Shown here piece after piece: positions 23,001 to 33,033 of a stretch of 64,000 bases of DNA; the stretch's first letter is position 1; each line of letters starts with the position of its first letter. Source of the DNA: Scenedesmus sp. ARA3. Taxonomy: Eukaryota > Chlorophyta > Chlorophyceae > Sphaeropleales > Scenedesmaceae. Location: the NCBI GenBank assembly GCA_004335835.1, contig RWJK01001218.1, forward strand, positions 43,872 to 107,871. The letters run 5' to 3'. The translations under genes were made by a program, and so were the position numbers. A model generated the notes under the pieces. The model was not told where the DNA came from, ran no database searches, and saw nothing but the letters and a program-made list of their open reading frames with translations.

Positions 23001-24627
23001 GCAGGGTGCCCGCAGGAAGGCCAGCACCAGGGGGACTGCAGAGTGCTGCGGCTGGGTGCGTGAGAAGGCGTCCAGGCGCTGCACTAGTAGTTGCACGGTG
23101 CGGTTGGTGGGGCGGCCCATGGCCTCTGCTTGTACCAGGTAACCTGCAGGGAATGCAGGCGATGACCAGATGCAACAGAACATCAGATGCACAAGAATGC
23201 TGTTGGTGTTATTGCTCTGGCAGGGTGCCCGCAGGAAGGCCAGCACCAGCGGGGCTGCAGGGTGCTGCGGCTGGGTGCGTGAGAAGGCGTCCAGGCGCTG
23301 CACTAGTAGCTGCACGGTACGGTTGCTGGGGCGGCCCATGGCCTCTGCTTGTACCAGATAGCCTGCATGCGGGAGTCAGCGGAGGGCAATGTAATGTACT
23401 CGGATTTGTTTTAGTACTGTTGTAGCAGGGGTTACTGCAGTTGCATTCACACGGTGCGGCTGGTGGTGCGGCCCATGGCCTCCGGCTGCACCAGGTAGCC
23501 TGCAACAGGGCGTTTGGTTAAGGGCAGTGTGATTGGATCAGCAGCACTGTTGTAGCAGGGTTGCTGCAGTTGTACAGACACCTACACACCACAGCATGAT
23601 GCAGGTTGTGTGCAAACGCAACCAACACATGGCTGCAAGGACCACACGTTCAGACAACAAACCCGCAGCCGCACCTTCCGCCAGCTTGACCACGCCACGC
23701 TCCGTGTCCCCCTCAGCCAGCGCGTTGTGCCCGTCCTCCCGCAGCAGCCGCGCCTTCACAAACGGCCGCGCACCCGGCACACCGCGGTAGCGCAGCAGCT
23801 GCTTGATGCTGTAGTCGCGGGCCTTGCTGGCTGCTGCTGCTGCCTGGGACTGGCGGCGCACCTGCGCCATGACCTGCGGGGGCACAGCGGGGGACATCAT
23901 TAATTTCAATATTGCCGTTGTTTTTGGTCACCGAATATATTATTTTTATAACATACCCTGTTACACAGAATCTGGCTGATGGAGGACTGCAGGGCTTTCG
24001 CCACAGGCGAGAAATAGTATTTCAGGGTGGTGGGTGTGCTGCTGCACCACATCTTCTCTGCTGCTGCTGCTGCTGCAGCTGCTGCTGCTGCTGCCGCTGC
24101 TGCTGCTGCTGCCGCTGCTGCTGCAAAAACTGCCTTTGGCTGTATGCTCGGCAGCAGCCAGGTCATGCGCTTCTGCACCAACACTGCTGCTGCTGCTGCT
24201 GCCGCCTGTGCCGCACCTGGCGCATGGCTGCCTGGTAGCGCATCTCCGCATTTTCCGGCCCATCTTCCGGCTGCAGTGTGCCCTTGGCCACTGCTTCGTC
24301 AATGGCAGCACCACACCTGCAGCAGCGGCAGCATACAAACAAACCTGCCTGTGAGCAGTTGCAACAGCTGCTGCTCCTGCGGCGGCTGCTCCTGCCCACT
24401 GCTGCTGTTGCTGCTTCCACACATGCAGATAATAGCTGGCAGCTGGCGCCCTACCTGTAGATGGCGCCCTGCAGGTCCAGTGCGTGCACCCCGCCCGGGT
24501 TCAGCGCCAGCCCCACTACTGCGTGCCACTATTGAACTGCAAGGCGCAGTGCTGCCGCCACCGTACTGCCGCTGCCGCTGCTGCGAATATAAGTGAAGTG
24601 TGTGTGAGCGCTGCTGCTGCTGCTGAG

Positions 24628-24665
<38 letters not shown>

Positions 24666-25377
24666 TTGCAACTGCGCAGTGGTCGGCATCTCTTCCCCCN
24701 CCACCGCACCGCACCTGTAGATGGCGTCCTGCAGGTCCAGTGCATGCACCCCGCCCGGGTCCAGCGCCAGCCCCACCAGCAGCACCTGCTTCGCGTCAAG
24801 CAGACGACCCAGCGCCTCCAGCGCCACGCCCCTGCGGGAAGTTGCAAGATATACATGAGGCTAGTGTGAGCTCTGCTGCTGTGCCAATCGCACACGTGAG
24901 CCATTGCCAGCCAACAGAGTTGCTGGCTGTTGGTGCTCAGCCAAGCTGCTGCCGCTGCTACTGCTGCTGCTGAGCAGCTACTACTGCTGAGCTGCTTCTG
25001 CTGCTGCTAGGCTGTTGCTGCAGCTGCTGAGACCAGCTGCTGGTTAGGCACTTGTGGGCAATGCAGCGAGCAGGCAGCAGCGATGTGCAGGTCACACTGA
25101 TGATGCCACCCTTGCTGTATTTGATGCTTAGCAGTGCACAGCCAAACGGCACTGCTGCAGCTGCAGTGACACAACTCCGTGTTTGACATGCGAGGAGGGC
25201 CTCACTTGTAGTAGTACCCTTTGATCCATTTGTCGTCCCGCTGCAGTGATGCCTCTGCATCTAGCAGCGCAGAGTGCGGGTCGCCCAGCCTGCACACACA
25301 CGCATGGCAGGCGGTTCCACATGAGCTGCGCGGTGAGTGCTGTGAAGCGCTGTGGGTTGTAGCTGTCGACCCCTTTG

Positions 25378-25423
<46 letters not shown>

Positions 25424-25449
25424 ATGCCACTGGCATTGCCGCCATCAGC

Positions 25450-25484
<35 letters not shown>

Positions 25485-25853
25485 GTTGCTGCTGCTGCTG
25501 CTGCTGCGTTGCTGCTGCTGCTGCAGCTGCTGCTAACACTGATATGTCTGGTGTCACAACTGCTGCCAACTTTGCTAGTAGGCAGTTGAAGGTGTGATTG
25601 GAGCGAATGACCCTGCCATAGCTCAAGATTGGCAGTAGGCTGTGTGTTCAGCATTCAGCACTGCAGGGCTGCATCCAGCCAGGCTTCACCTGATGTGCAC
25701 ATTGGCCCTGTTGGTGAGGTAACGCTTTGCCCTGCTTGGGTATGCTGATATGGCTAGTGTGAAGCAGTCTACTGCCTTCCTGAAGTCCCCTTGCTTGTAT
25801 GCTTCGTTAGCTGCCTTGTTGAACGCCTCTGCTGCATCTCTTCCAGTACTCAT
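20018..25853 (-). CDS. TPR protein with C-terminal MYND zinc finger
   Basis: Ten exons: 25853-25690, 25289-25206, 24831-24715, 24316-24217, 24172-23957, 23873-23675, 22924-22655, 22119-22037, 21638-21486, 20734-20018. Phases close exactly (2,103 nt, 700 aa). The N-terminus is tetratricopeptide-like (AFNKAANEAYKQGDFRKAVD, then LTNRANVHI and GDPHSALLDAE), typical of TPR co-chaperone modules. A second TPR-like helix pair is AYQAAVQGLAIKP / ADLLFYKAWAYK. Exon 5 has a poly-Ala run. The C-terminus has CSRCSVQASNMKQCSGCSARYCCIDCQMADW ending HKKSC in pieces, that is the C-x2-C...C-x2-C...C-x3-C...H-x3-C pattern of a MYND finger. Such proteins usually act as scaffolds or SMYD-like regulators, but no SET domain is visible. 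Five exons have extra partial copies in adjacent introns. An undetermined base lies in intron 3 (24700). Confidence 0.85.
20805..20945 (-). repeat. two extra copies of the start of TPR-MYND exon 10
   Basis: The exon start VPNAYYYMAERVLVN (20734-20690) recurs at about 20945-20898 and 20840-20805, each preceded by a CAG acceptor. The first copy encodes the same residues; the second matches through MAER. They lie 100-200 bp upstream in intron 9. Confidence 0.85.
21185..21420 (-). repeat. two extra copies of the end of TPR-MYND exon 9
   Basis: AVNKLFQDFIDAAPPQHPK (end of exon 9, 21540-21486) recurs nearly unchanged at 21416-21358, and in diverged form (VNQLFQDSADAAPPQHP) at 21245-21190. A further short copy of the exon 9 start (LMGNRRLG) lies at 21757-21722 on the other side of the exon. 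Together these form a tandem family around one exon. Confidence 0.8.
22243..22605 (-). repeat. three degenerate copies of the end of TPR-MYND exon 7
   Basis: The exon 7 end, encoding GWRPGLLRELAGIC and then DDVADYE with its donor side, has copies at about 22600-22535, 22465-22420 and 22330-22243. They carry substitutions and small indels; period is about 100-120 bp. All lie in intron 7. Confidence 0.75.
22985..23507 (-). repeat. three extra copies of the first half of TPR-MYND exon 7
   Basis: Copies at 23143-22993 and 23363-23222 each hold about 48 codons (YLVQAEAMGRP ... FLRAPCQS) with no stop and very few changes from the functional 22924-22780 segment. Each follows a CAG acceptor. Both break off at the same point, before GAWLAQQL. 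A third, older copy (23503-23457) reads YLVQPEAMGRTTSRTV and then hits TGA. Unit period is about 220 bp. The long open frame across 23339-22572 reflects this array. Confidence 0.9.
24061..24125 (-). repeat. CAG-type tract coding poly-Ala in TPR-MYND exon 5
   Basis: Imperfect GCA/GCG repeats in the sense frame give roughly 22 Ala residues between QPKAVF and EKMWCSS. Confidence 0.65.
24450..24522 (-). repeat. copy of the end of TPR-MYND exon 3
   Basis: LALNPGGVHALDLQGAIY followed by a GTAGGG donor repeats the functional LALDPGGVHALDLQDAIY (24774-24715), which ends in GTGCGG. It lies about 260 bp downstream in intron 3. Confidence 0.85.
25378..25530 (-). repeat. intronic CAG tracts (TPR-MYND intron 1)
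   Basis: Two runs at 25378-25420 and 25450-25530, together about 35 units with short interruptions. On the sense strand they read CAG, not CTG, and they are not next to an acceptor. Confidence 0.7.
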
Positions 25854-27607
25854 TCTTTCTCTCTGCAGGAAGTTATTATGCACTGCATGCGTTTTCTTTT
25901 TCTAGTTAAGATGCTGAGAGCGACAGCAAGCTCGAGCTATTGAAAGCGGGCAAAGCGCCACGTTTCCTGCCCGCATTAACCGCAACCGTGATTGAGCACG
26001 AAACTACAAATGAAATGAATGATGTTGGTGTTTCAGTTTCGATTTTCAAAAATGCTGTTGTGGCAGCAGCAAACGTGTCTTGTTGGTCGGACGCGCTCAC
26101 GTGTTGCGCGCCTTTTGTATCGCGGGCCCGGCTGTCATCCAAAGCACCTGTGACGCTGGTTGCGCAATTTCACGTTGGTATACTATCATCATCATAATTG
26201 CTATGTTGTGAGTACGCCGCTGCTGTGAATGTTCTGTCGCTGACAGCTGCCATCGCAACTGTCCACCTTTGAACGCCTGTAGCATGCATTTACTCTTGCT
26301 TGGTTCGGCTGGCTACTTGCTATATAACCGATAAATGAGTTCAGTTTTCCAGCTGCAGCTGCTGCTGTTGCTGCTACAACTGCCACTTAGCTACTGCTGC
26401 CACTGCAGACGTCTCAGACGTGAGCAGTGCTGAAGTGAAGTATAGTGAACTATAGAGCATCGGGTCGGTGCTGTTGGTTGACCCACCCCTGGTTTTGCTT
26501 TAGATATGGCAGATGGAGACATAACCGGAAGATATGTTTTCAAGGTCAACTTTCAAACCAGCAATGTCAGAACTTGGCATGGCAGTGGCTTGGCGTGCAT
26601 GCGTGCATGGTACCATGACCGGTCATGATGACCGAATGCAAAAAAGCACCCGTGCTGAATGCACGAAGCAACATATTGTGCTGAGTGCTTGCTGATGCTG
26701 CTGTACACATGTTTCCTGCACCTCAGAAGAACAGGGCAGACATGGCAGCCTTGCAAACAGCAGCAGCTGCGGCATGCACGCCTGCATGGACCAAACCATG
26801 TTCCTGTAACAAGACACAACTGTTGCTTTGTTTGTTGTCAACATAGAGTTGCTAGTCGCGTTGTCTGAATGTCAGACATGTGAGGTGGGGCAGCGCTGCA
26901 TCAGCCTCATGCAGCCATGGATGCACAACTTGCTAGCGCAGCACTGCATCGCGTGTCAGGCAGAGTAGCTGCTGCTTGCAAAGGAGCAAGCCCCTCGTAA
27001 GGCTGGATACAGCGAATGACTGTTCGTAACCTGAATGCAGGAAGAGTTATACACATGTTATTTTATGAGTTTGCTCAAGAGCGCCGGGTGCGTCCAAACA
27101 ATCGTCCTGGACTGACATCCAGCTGATGTGTCTGTCAGACAGGCCAGCAGCAACGCTGCATCACAGATGCCTGGGAATAAATAGACACGTTGGTTTGACA
27201 TTATCGTCGTTACACGAGGCATGTTGGCGCCGGGGGGTGGTGCTCTCCCTGCCTCGGAAGTACGCACCTCGGGAAGTCCGCGCCGGCGTACTTGTTTGAT
27301 TCTCGACACATCCTCAATGTGCCCTCAGCCTTCAGAATTTGCCGTGAGATTTGAGGTTCCTCAATAATCCTACAGCAAGTAACAAGCTCTTTCACGTGGG
27401 TTGAACATCTAGATTAGCACGTCCTGAGCACGCAGACCACGTACGTTGCATTCACACGGAATGCGCTGATGCACGTAGCAACTCCTGCCAAACCTTTTTT
27501 TGTATCGAATTCAATCAAATTGCATTGTGCTGTCAACTCAACGCGTGCATGCTGCTGCTGCACTGGCGGTGCAGGTGCTGTGACAGGCTGTGAGCAGCAT
27601 CTGTCTC
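25854..27607. other. divergent intergenic region of about 1.75 kb
   Basis: Separates the TPR-MYND start (minus) from the beta-propeller gene start (plus). It is less GC-rich and lower in CTG repeats than the genes. Apart from the weak exon candidate at 27268-27369, no coding feature is convincing. Confidence 0.4.
27268..27369 (-). other. possible isolated exon of an unrecognised minus-strand gene
   Basis: A 102-bp open stretch is bounded by CTGTAG (acceptor) and GAG/GTGCGT (donor). It encodes IIEEPQISRQILKAEG and KYAGADFP, with non-repetitive, protein-like composition unlike nearby shadow frames. I found no convincing partner exons. It may be noise. Confidence 0.2.
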
Positions 27608-29757
27608 ATGGCACGGCAACAGCTCCTGCTGCTTGGCCTTCTGGCAGTCCTTGCGGCGTCAACCGCAGTATATGGAGCTCCAACTATGGGGCTGCAAATG
27701 GTCGGATATGCTGCCCCTGACACAATCAGCAGCGCAACAGAGAAGGTGCGTAGCAGAGCTGTAGCTGGCCCAGCTGTATGGCATGCAGAGCATCCCTCCC
27801 CAGAAGCGCTGCAGTGCGACAAGCTACAGCCTGCATTGCTTGAACCACCTGTCTGTGTGCAAAATGTCTATTGATTCTAGCATGAAGATACTTAAAGCGG
27901 CATTACACAGCACATCACACGCCCTGTCACAGTGAATGCATGCCTGCCATAGCCAGCTGCAGGTGTCCCCGCCACAGTGCATGCTGTGTGTAATGACAGC
28001 CACTTGACAGCCATGTGCATTTGGCAACCTTTTGCTTGCAACCAACTCAGCACTGTATTTTAACACTTTGCACCCACAGGTGGCCTTTGATGACCAGCAC
28101 AAGGTTGTCTACCTTGCAAGCAGCAGCCAGCTGTCTGCGCTGGATGCATCAGCATGTTCCCTGCCAGGCCTCAGCAGCAGCAGCAGCAGCCTGGCAGCAG
28201 CAGCCCTGCCGCTGCTGTCACAGCAGCAGTTGCCAGCTGCTGTAGCTGATGTGGCAGTGTGTGGTGGCCTGGTTGCTGTTGCTGCTGAGGGTGTGGGGGG
28301 CAAGGCAGCGCCAGGGCAGCTGCTGCTGTTTGCCGCATACGACAAGAGTGCAGCAGCAGCTGCTGATGATAGTGAGGAGGAGGGCAAGGGGCTGTCCATA
28401 CTGGCAAACATCACAGTTGGTGAGTTTGCATCTGTATTTCAGCTTCTTGAGGTTGATCATCAAGGCCTTCTGCAAGGCCTTGCTGCCCTCAACAACAGTG
28501 TCACATGAGGCATGCTGCTTCTGGGTCCCCAGGCAACCCCTATGCTGACAGTTGTCCACCACCCATTGGCCATTAGATACAGCTCATCCTCACACATGTG
28601 CCTACTGCCATGCGTGTCATGTGGTGTCTGCAGGCGCCTCCCCTGCATCCGCCGCCTTCAGCAGGGGCTGCCAGACGCTGCTGGTGTCCAATGGCGGCCA
28701 GGCAGACTGCGCAGCAGGGGCAGCTGGCTGCAGCGACCCTGAGGGCTCAGTGAGCGTGGTCATCATCAGGTAGGGCGAAAACAGATGTAGCATGAGCAGA
28801 GGTAGACCCAACGTTGCGGCAGGAGCAATGCACCCTGCAGCATGCATGCTTTGCCAGACCCTGAGGGCTCCGTGAGCGTGGTGATAATCAGGTAAGGATA
28901 CAGCACACCAAGATGCAGAGTTGTGACAAAAGCACTGCAGCCTGCAGCATGTATTGTGTCGCCTGCTGCTAGGTGAAAACATTGCTGGTCAGTGCACGTG
29001 CAGGTGCTCTGTTGTATACAGAAAATACAGCTGCCATCACGAGAAAGAAGGGCCAGTCTGTCAGTATGAGACACATCCTTCTTGTCAGGTACCGTTGTTA
29101 TGCCTCCGGTGCTGCTGTTGCTGCTGCTGCTGCTGCCGCCAGGTACTGCCCCGACCCTGCACAAGCCGCGCCTTGTGGCGAGTCACGGCTCAGGTACAAG
29201 GTGCTCACGGCAGGTTTTGCTGCATGGGATGACAAGAGGGAGGCGCTGCTGCAAGCTGGCGTGAGGCTGGATGCTGCTTCCAAGGTGTCGCAGGCAAGTG
29301 GGAATGGCATGCATGCTGCACACTTGGTGGACCTGCTGCAGACTTTTATGCACTGTTTACTGGGGTTCCCACTCCTCGTTTGAGTGGAAAATGCTAATGT
29401 AAGGTAATGTAAAGATGGACAGTCTAGCATGAAAAATGCAAAGCTGAGCACCTTCAAGCATTGCTTGTCCAGGAGACCTCCCGCCCAAGGTCCCCCGGCG
29501 CAATGTAATGTATTTCCAGCTACTGCCAGCGCTTACTCTGTTTATTGGCGGACAGCTGACGGGAGGCTTGCTGCTGCTGTCAAGGTGTTACAGGCGAGTG
29601 CAAGGGGCATGCATGCTGTGCAACTGCCGCGCTTGCTTAAACAGCCTGTGTGTGCCGTGTCAGCAAGCTGCGGCTGGTGCTGCCGTGTTACGCTAGGCCC
29701 CTCTGCTGAATTGCCGAGTTCTAGTAAGAACTGCCTGCCAACGATGTGCTGACATGG

Positions 29758-29788
<31 letters not shown>

Positions 29789-31360
29789 ACTGCAGGAGCT
29801 AATCCCAGAGCACGTCACCTTTTCAGAGGACGAGGCCGTTGCTTTTGTGGCGCTCAAGGTGAGCTGCGTGACAATGGATCAATGCAGCTGTGTAGGCTGG
29901 CAGCATGCACATGCCAAACGTTTGCAGATGCGGCTTGCTGCTGTTGCAGAGGTCATGATGTGCTCAAGGCATGGCTAGAAAAGCAGCTGTGGCTATGCGC
30001 ACGATAGGAGAAAATGAATCGTGACAAGCTGCTGCTGACTGTGCCAAGCAAGCACATGCGGGTTTGTCAGGTTGCTGACACTCACTTTTGCTGGCTGTCC
30101 TCACACTGGTTTCACTGTATCTTGCAGGCGGCTTCTGCTGTGGCTGTGCTGCATGTTGCCTCTGCGAGCATCACAGGCATCTTCCCCCTGGCCAGCCAGC
30201 AGCAGCAGGGCAAGCCCAGCAGCAGCATCAAGGCCCTGGGGACAGCAGACAGCAGCACCCTGGCGCCAGAGGCCATCACATCATTCAGTGACAAGGTGCG
30301 CAACCTCAAGTGCTGAGCTGTCGCCTTCAGGCACTGCAAAGAATACGGAAGTCCCAGTAATCGCGTGCACCAGCATTGCACCAGTATTCTGTTGTGCAGC
30401 ACACTGTAACCATGGAATGGCCTGACTACTGCTGAGATCGCCGCCGCCGCCGCTGCTGCTGCTGCTGTTGCTGCTCTTACTATATACAGGGCACCGACTA
30501 CCTGCTCATTGCAGCAGTCAGCAGCTTCTCTGTGCTGCGCGCAGCCTACGAGCCTGCTGCTGCTGCTGCTGCTGCCACGCCTGAGGCCCGCATGCCTGGC
30601 AGCCCCCGCAAGGGCCTGGAGCAGCGCATTGCACAGCTCACTGCACTGTTTGATAGCGGCACACAGCTCAGCAGCATTGCGAATGAAGCTGGTGTGGCTG
30701 AAGGAGCAGCAGCTGCAGCTGGCCGTGCAGGCGTTGCAGTCGGGGACTGCCCTGGTGATGCAGCAGCAGCGGCAGCTAGGCGCTGTGCGTTTGTGACTGT
30801 GCGGGGCATTGCAGCTGTGTTTGTGTTTGACATCAGCGATCCAGCAGCTCCGGTGTTCCAGAGCCTGGTGCTGCCTCCCAAGGCCAACGCGGGGGCTGAG
30901 GCTTCAGCGTTTGATGCACAAAGCGGCATAGCCTATGCCAAGTGAGTGGGCTGTGCTGCTGCTGTGGTGTGATTGATCCAGCAGTCACTGCAGCACATAA
31001 CTGTTGTTGCAGCAGTGGATGCAACAGCTCTCAGAGGCAGGCACAGCAGCTGTGCAAACCTGACTTGATCACCTCAGCGCTGCGCACGGCACTGCTGTAT
31101 ATGCTGGCTGGTGGGCCTCAATATGGACCATGCATGGTCACAAGTTTGTCAGTCGCTGCAGAACTTGCCGGAGCACATCACCAGCTCGCTTTCTGGTTTT
31201 GCTCTAGCCATGGCTGACCACTTCGTGCTGCTGTGCTGTTGTGCTGCTGTGCAGGTACAGCCAGGGTGATGCAGGCAGCGTGCCGATGCTGCTGGTGTCA
31301 TATGAAGGCCAAGCAGCTGGCGTGCACGGCCTGGGCATGTATAAGCTGCAGGCGCAGTGA
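27608..31360 (+). CDS. secreted choice-of-anchor-I-like beta-propeller protein
   Basis: Eight exons: 27608-27745, 28080-28419, 28634-28769, 29143-29293, 29796-29858, 30128-30295, 30490-30941, 31255-31360. Phases close (1,554 nt, 517 aa). The start MARQQLLLLGLLAVLAAS is a signal peptide. Family marks in order: DPEGSVSVV, then a GFAAWDDKREALLQAGVRL stretch, ELIPEHVTFSEDEAVAFVAL, GTDYLLIAA, and near the end GIAAVFVFDISDP and PMLLVSYEG. These match the order in choice-of-anchor-I / alkaline-phosphatase-like beta-propeller proteins (DPEGSVSiIDL, f..fd.qR..L...GVRi, dLEPEYi.vs.d..tAyVtLqEnN). Sequence between blocks is diverged and Ser/Ala-rich. Intron 4 appears to start with GC (CAG/GCAAGT), the only placement that keeps the conserved SQ-ELIPEH junction. 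Activity unknown. Confidence 0.8.
28855..28895 (+). repeat. copy of the end of beta-propeller gene exon 3
   Basis: ACCCTGAGGGCTC and the following bases encoding DPEGSVSVVIIR with an AG/GTAAGG donor repeat 28736-28770 about 120 bp further downstream in intron 3. Confidence 0.85.
29540..29620 (+). repeat. diverged copy of the end of beta-propeller gene exon 4
   Basis: The segment resembles 29250-29325: exon end plus the intron start (AAGGTGTnnCAGGCnAGTG ... GGCATGCATGCTG). Reading frame is lost. It retains the unusual GCGAGT/GCAAGT-type donor context. Confidence 0.6.
29755..29795 (+). repeat. CTG tract abutting the exon 5 acceptor of the beta-propeller gene
   Basis: About nine CTG units, then CTACTGCAG, directly before exon 5 at 29796. 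A similar CTG run at 29107-29140 precedes exon 4. Confidence 0.7.
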
Positions 31361-32435
31361 GCAGCCAGCGGCCCCGAGAAGTGCAGCAGATTACAGCAGT
31401 CACTCAGCAGAGCCGCCGGGCACGACATGTAGGGTTGAGACGTGGTGGATTGCGCCACAACGTGCGGTGCAGGTGGCTTGGCTGTACACTGCCCAACAGC
31501 TTTCACAGCGGCCTTGCTGCAATGCTGCTGCGCTGCCGTCACATCAGGGTTGCTGATGCCGCGCAAAAACAGGGATGGCTGTTGATTATGACTACTGCAC
31601 ATTTCAGAAGCAAACGCCTGCAGGTGCTGTGCTTTTGTTGTTAGTGTTCCTTGATGCGCTGTGCTGCACCTGCACCTGAGACTCTTGGGATGGTGTGTCA
31701 CTGCAGTTGCAGCCACCCGGTGGCATGGGCCATGCACAATGCGCATGTGCGTGCTGTGGGGGGTGCTGGCAGCCGCTGTCGCACTTCCACTTGGCCCCAT
31801 TGTGTGTTATCATGCATATTCGTGCTATGGCACAGGTGCTTTGGCAATTGCAGCGGGGTGTGAATAAAACGAGGCATGTATTGTCTGTTCTGTTCTGATC
31901 ATCCCTGCCTTAATTGATTACACTCATTCTGAAGAAGTGCGGCACTTTGCATGCACATGCATGGTGTGCAGTGATGTCTATTACTATTGTTAAACACTAG
32001 TACAAGGCTAACATGTTAGCAACACAGTCACGTGTCGTGATGCAGCAGCTGCAGAAGGTCTGCATCAAGAGGCTCTAGCTCCGCAGCACTGCAAGCGCAC
32101 TGTTTGAGCTAGCTAGCTGTTGGTATCTGTGCCTGCTTGTGTTCATTAAGTAGGCGCATGCATGCATATGCACGGGCCTTGGCTGCCAGTCAGCATCTGA
32201 TCCATGCGCTGAGTCACGGTGCTACAGTGTGCTGCTTTTTTTGCTGCTCTTCCAGTCTGGTCTCAAGCCGTGTCTCCATGTTTAAGTCCACGCCATCATT
32301 TTGGTGTGCTCACACCCTCTTCAGATGGTGCGCATGCCTGGCCGCACATGTAACTGCTCAGCAGTAGCAGGAGTCCTGCCTCCCTCTGTTGTCAACTCTG
32401 CCGTGAAGTTAATGGCATTCAACTGTTGAGATGCT
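31361..32435. other. convergent intergenic region
   Basis: About 1.1 kb downstream of the beta-propeller gene. A GAATAAAAC at 31861-31869 is the only hint of an A-rich processing signal. Small low-complexity CTG patches only; nothing coding is supported. Confidence 0.4.
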
Positions 32436-32489
32436 CTACATTTCCGCACGGAACCCGTTGTCAGCCTGAACATCACAGATATCATACAA

Positions 32490-33002
32490 GAACGCGTTAC
32501 ACAGGGCCGCAGGCCATGGCAGCGCCGCCTGCTGCACCACAATTCCAGCAGACCCCAGCGGCAGCCCGCTGTCCAGCACCACCCCGCACCGCAACGCCGC
32601 CACCAAGACCAGGTGCGTCCCAGTATCAGAGTGCCTCTGGCCACGGCAGTACCGCCTGCTGCACTGAATTTGCCTGCAAACACCAGCGGCAGCCGGCTGT
32701 CCAGCAGCACCCTTAAAAAAGGCAACACCACCACTGGCAACTGGCATGTTGCACGGGCATGTTACAGGGCCTCCGGCCACGGCAGTGCTGCCTGCTGCAC
32801 TGATTTGCCTGTGAACACCAGGGGCAGCCGGCTGTCCAGCAGCAGCCTTGAACCGCCACACCACACCTAAGTCCCGTGGGACACCCGGTTTTATCCCAGT
32901 ATCACAGTGCCTCCGGCCACTGCAGTGCCGCCTGCTGCACTGATTTTCCCCCAAACACCAGCGGCAGCCTGCTGTCCAGCAGCGCCTCGAATGCAGCCAG
33001 TT
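32490..33002 (-). repeat. four degenerate copies of the last GT61 exon, downstream of its stop
   Basis: The terminal segment of the GT61 gene (33130-33034, LLDSRLPLVFAGK ... QQAALPWPEAL then TAA) is followed by four more copies at about 33000-32893, 32855-32760, 32715-32619 and 32610-32495. Period is 120-140 bp. Each keeps the CAGCAGGCGGCA and GGACAGC-GGCTGCC core, but they differ by substitutions and frame-changing indels. All lie past the functional stop, so they would be 3' UTR or non-transcribed. Confidence 0.85.
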
Positions 33003-33033
33003 CAGCCCACAACTTGTCGGTTGCACGGGCATG

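Noticed and set aside
22572..23339. 255-aa minus-strand frame as one long exon
   Set aside because: It spans three copies of the exon 7 half plus intervening introns. The intervening text keeps CAG acceptors and intron-like sequence, so it is an array, not an exon.
20018..25853. CRISPR-like array from regularly spaced repeats
   Set aside because: Repeats are exon-derived, of unequal length and coding, in a eukaryotic gene.
30421..30489. CGCC/CTG-rich stretch before beta-propeller exon 7 as a separate regulatory repeat
   Set aside because: It is another example of the CTG-rich sequence near acceptors, with an ordinary TATATACAG acceptor between it and the exon.
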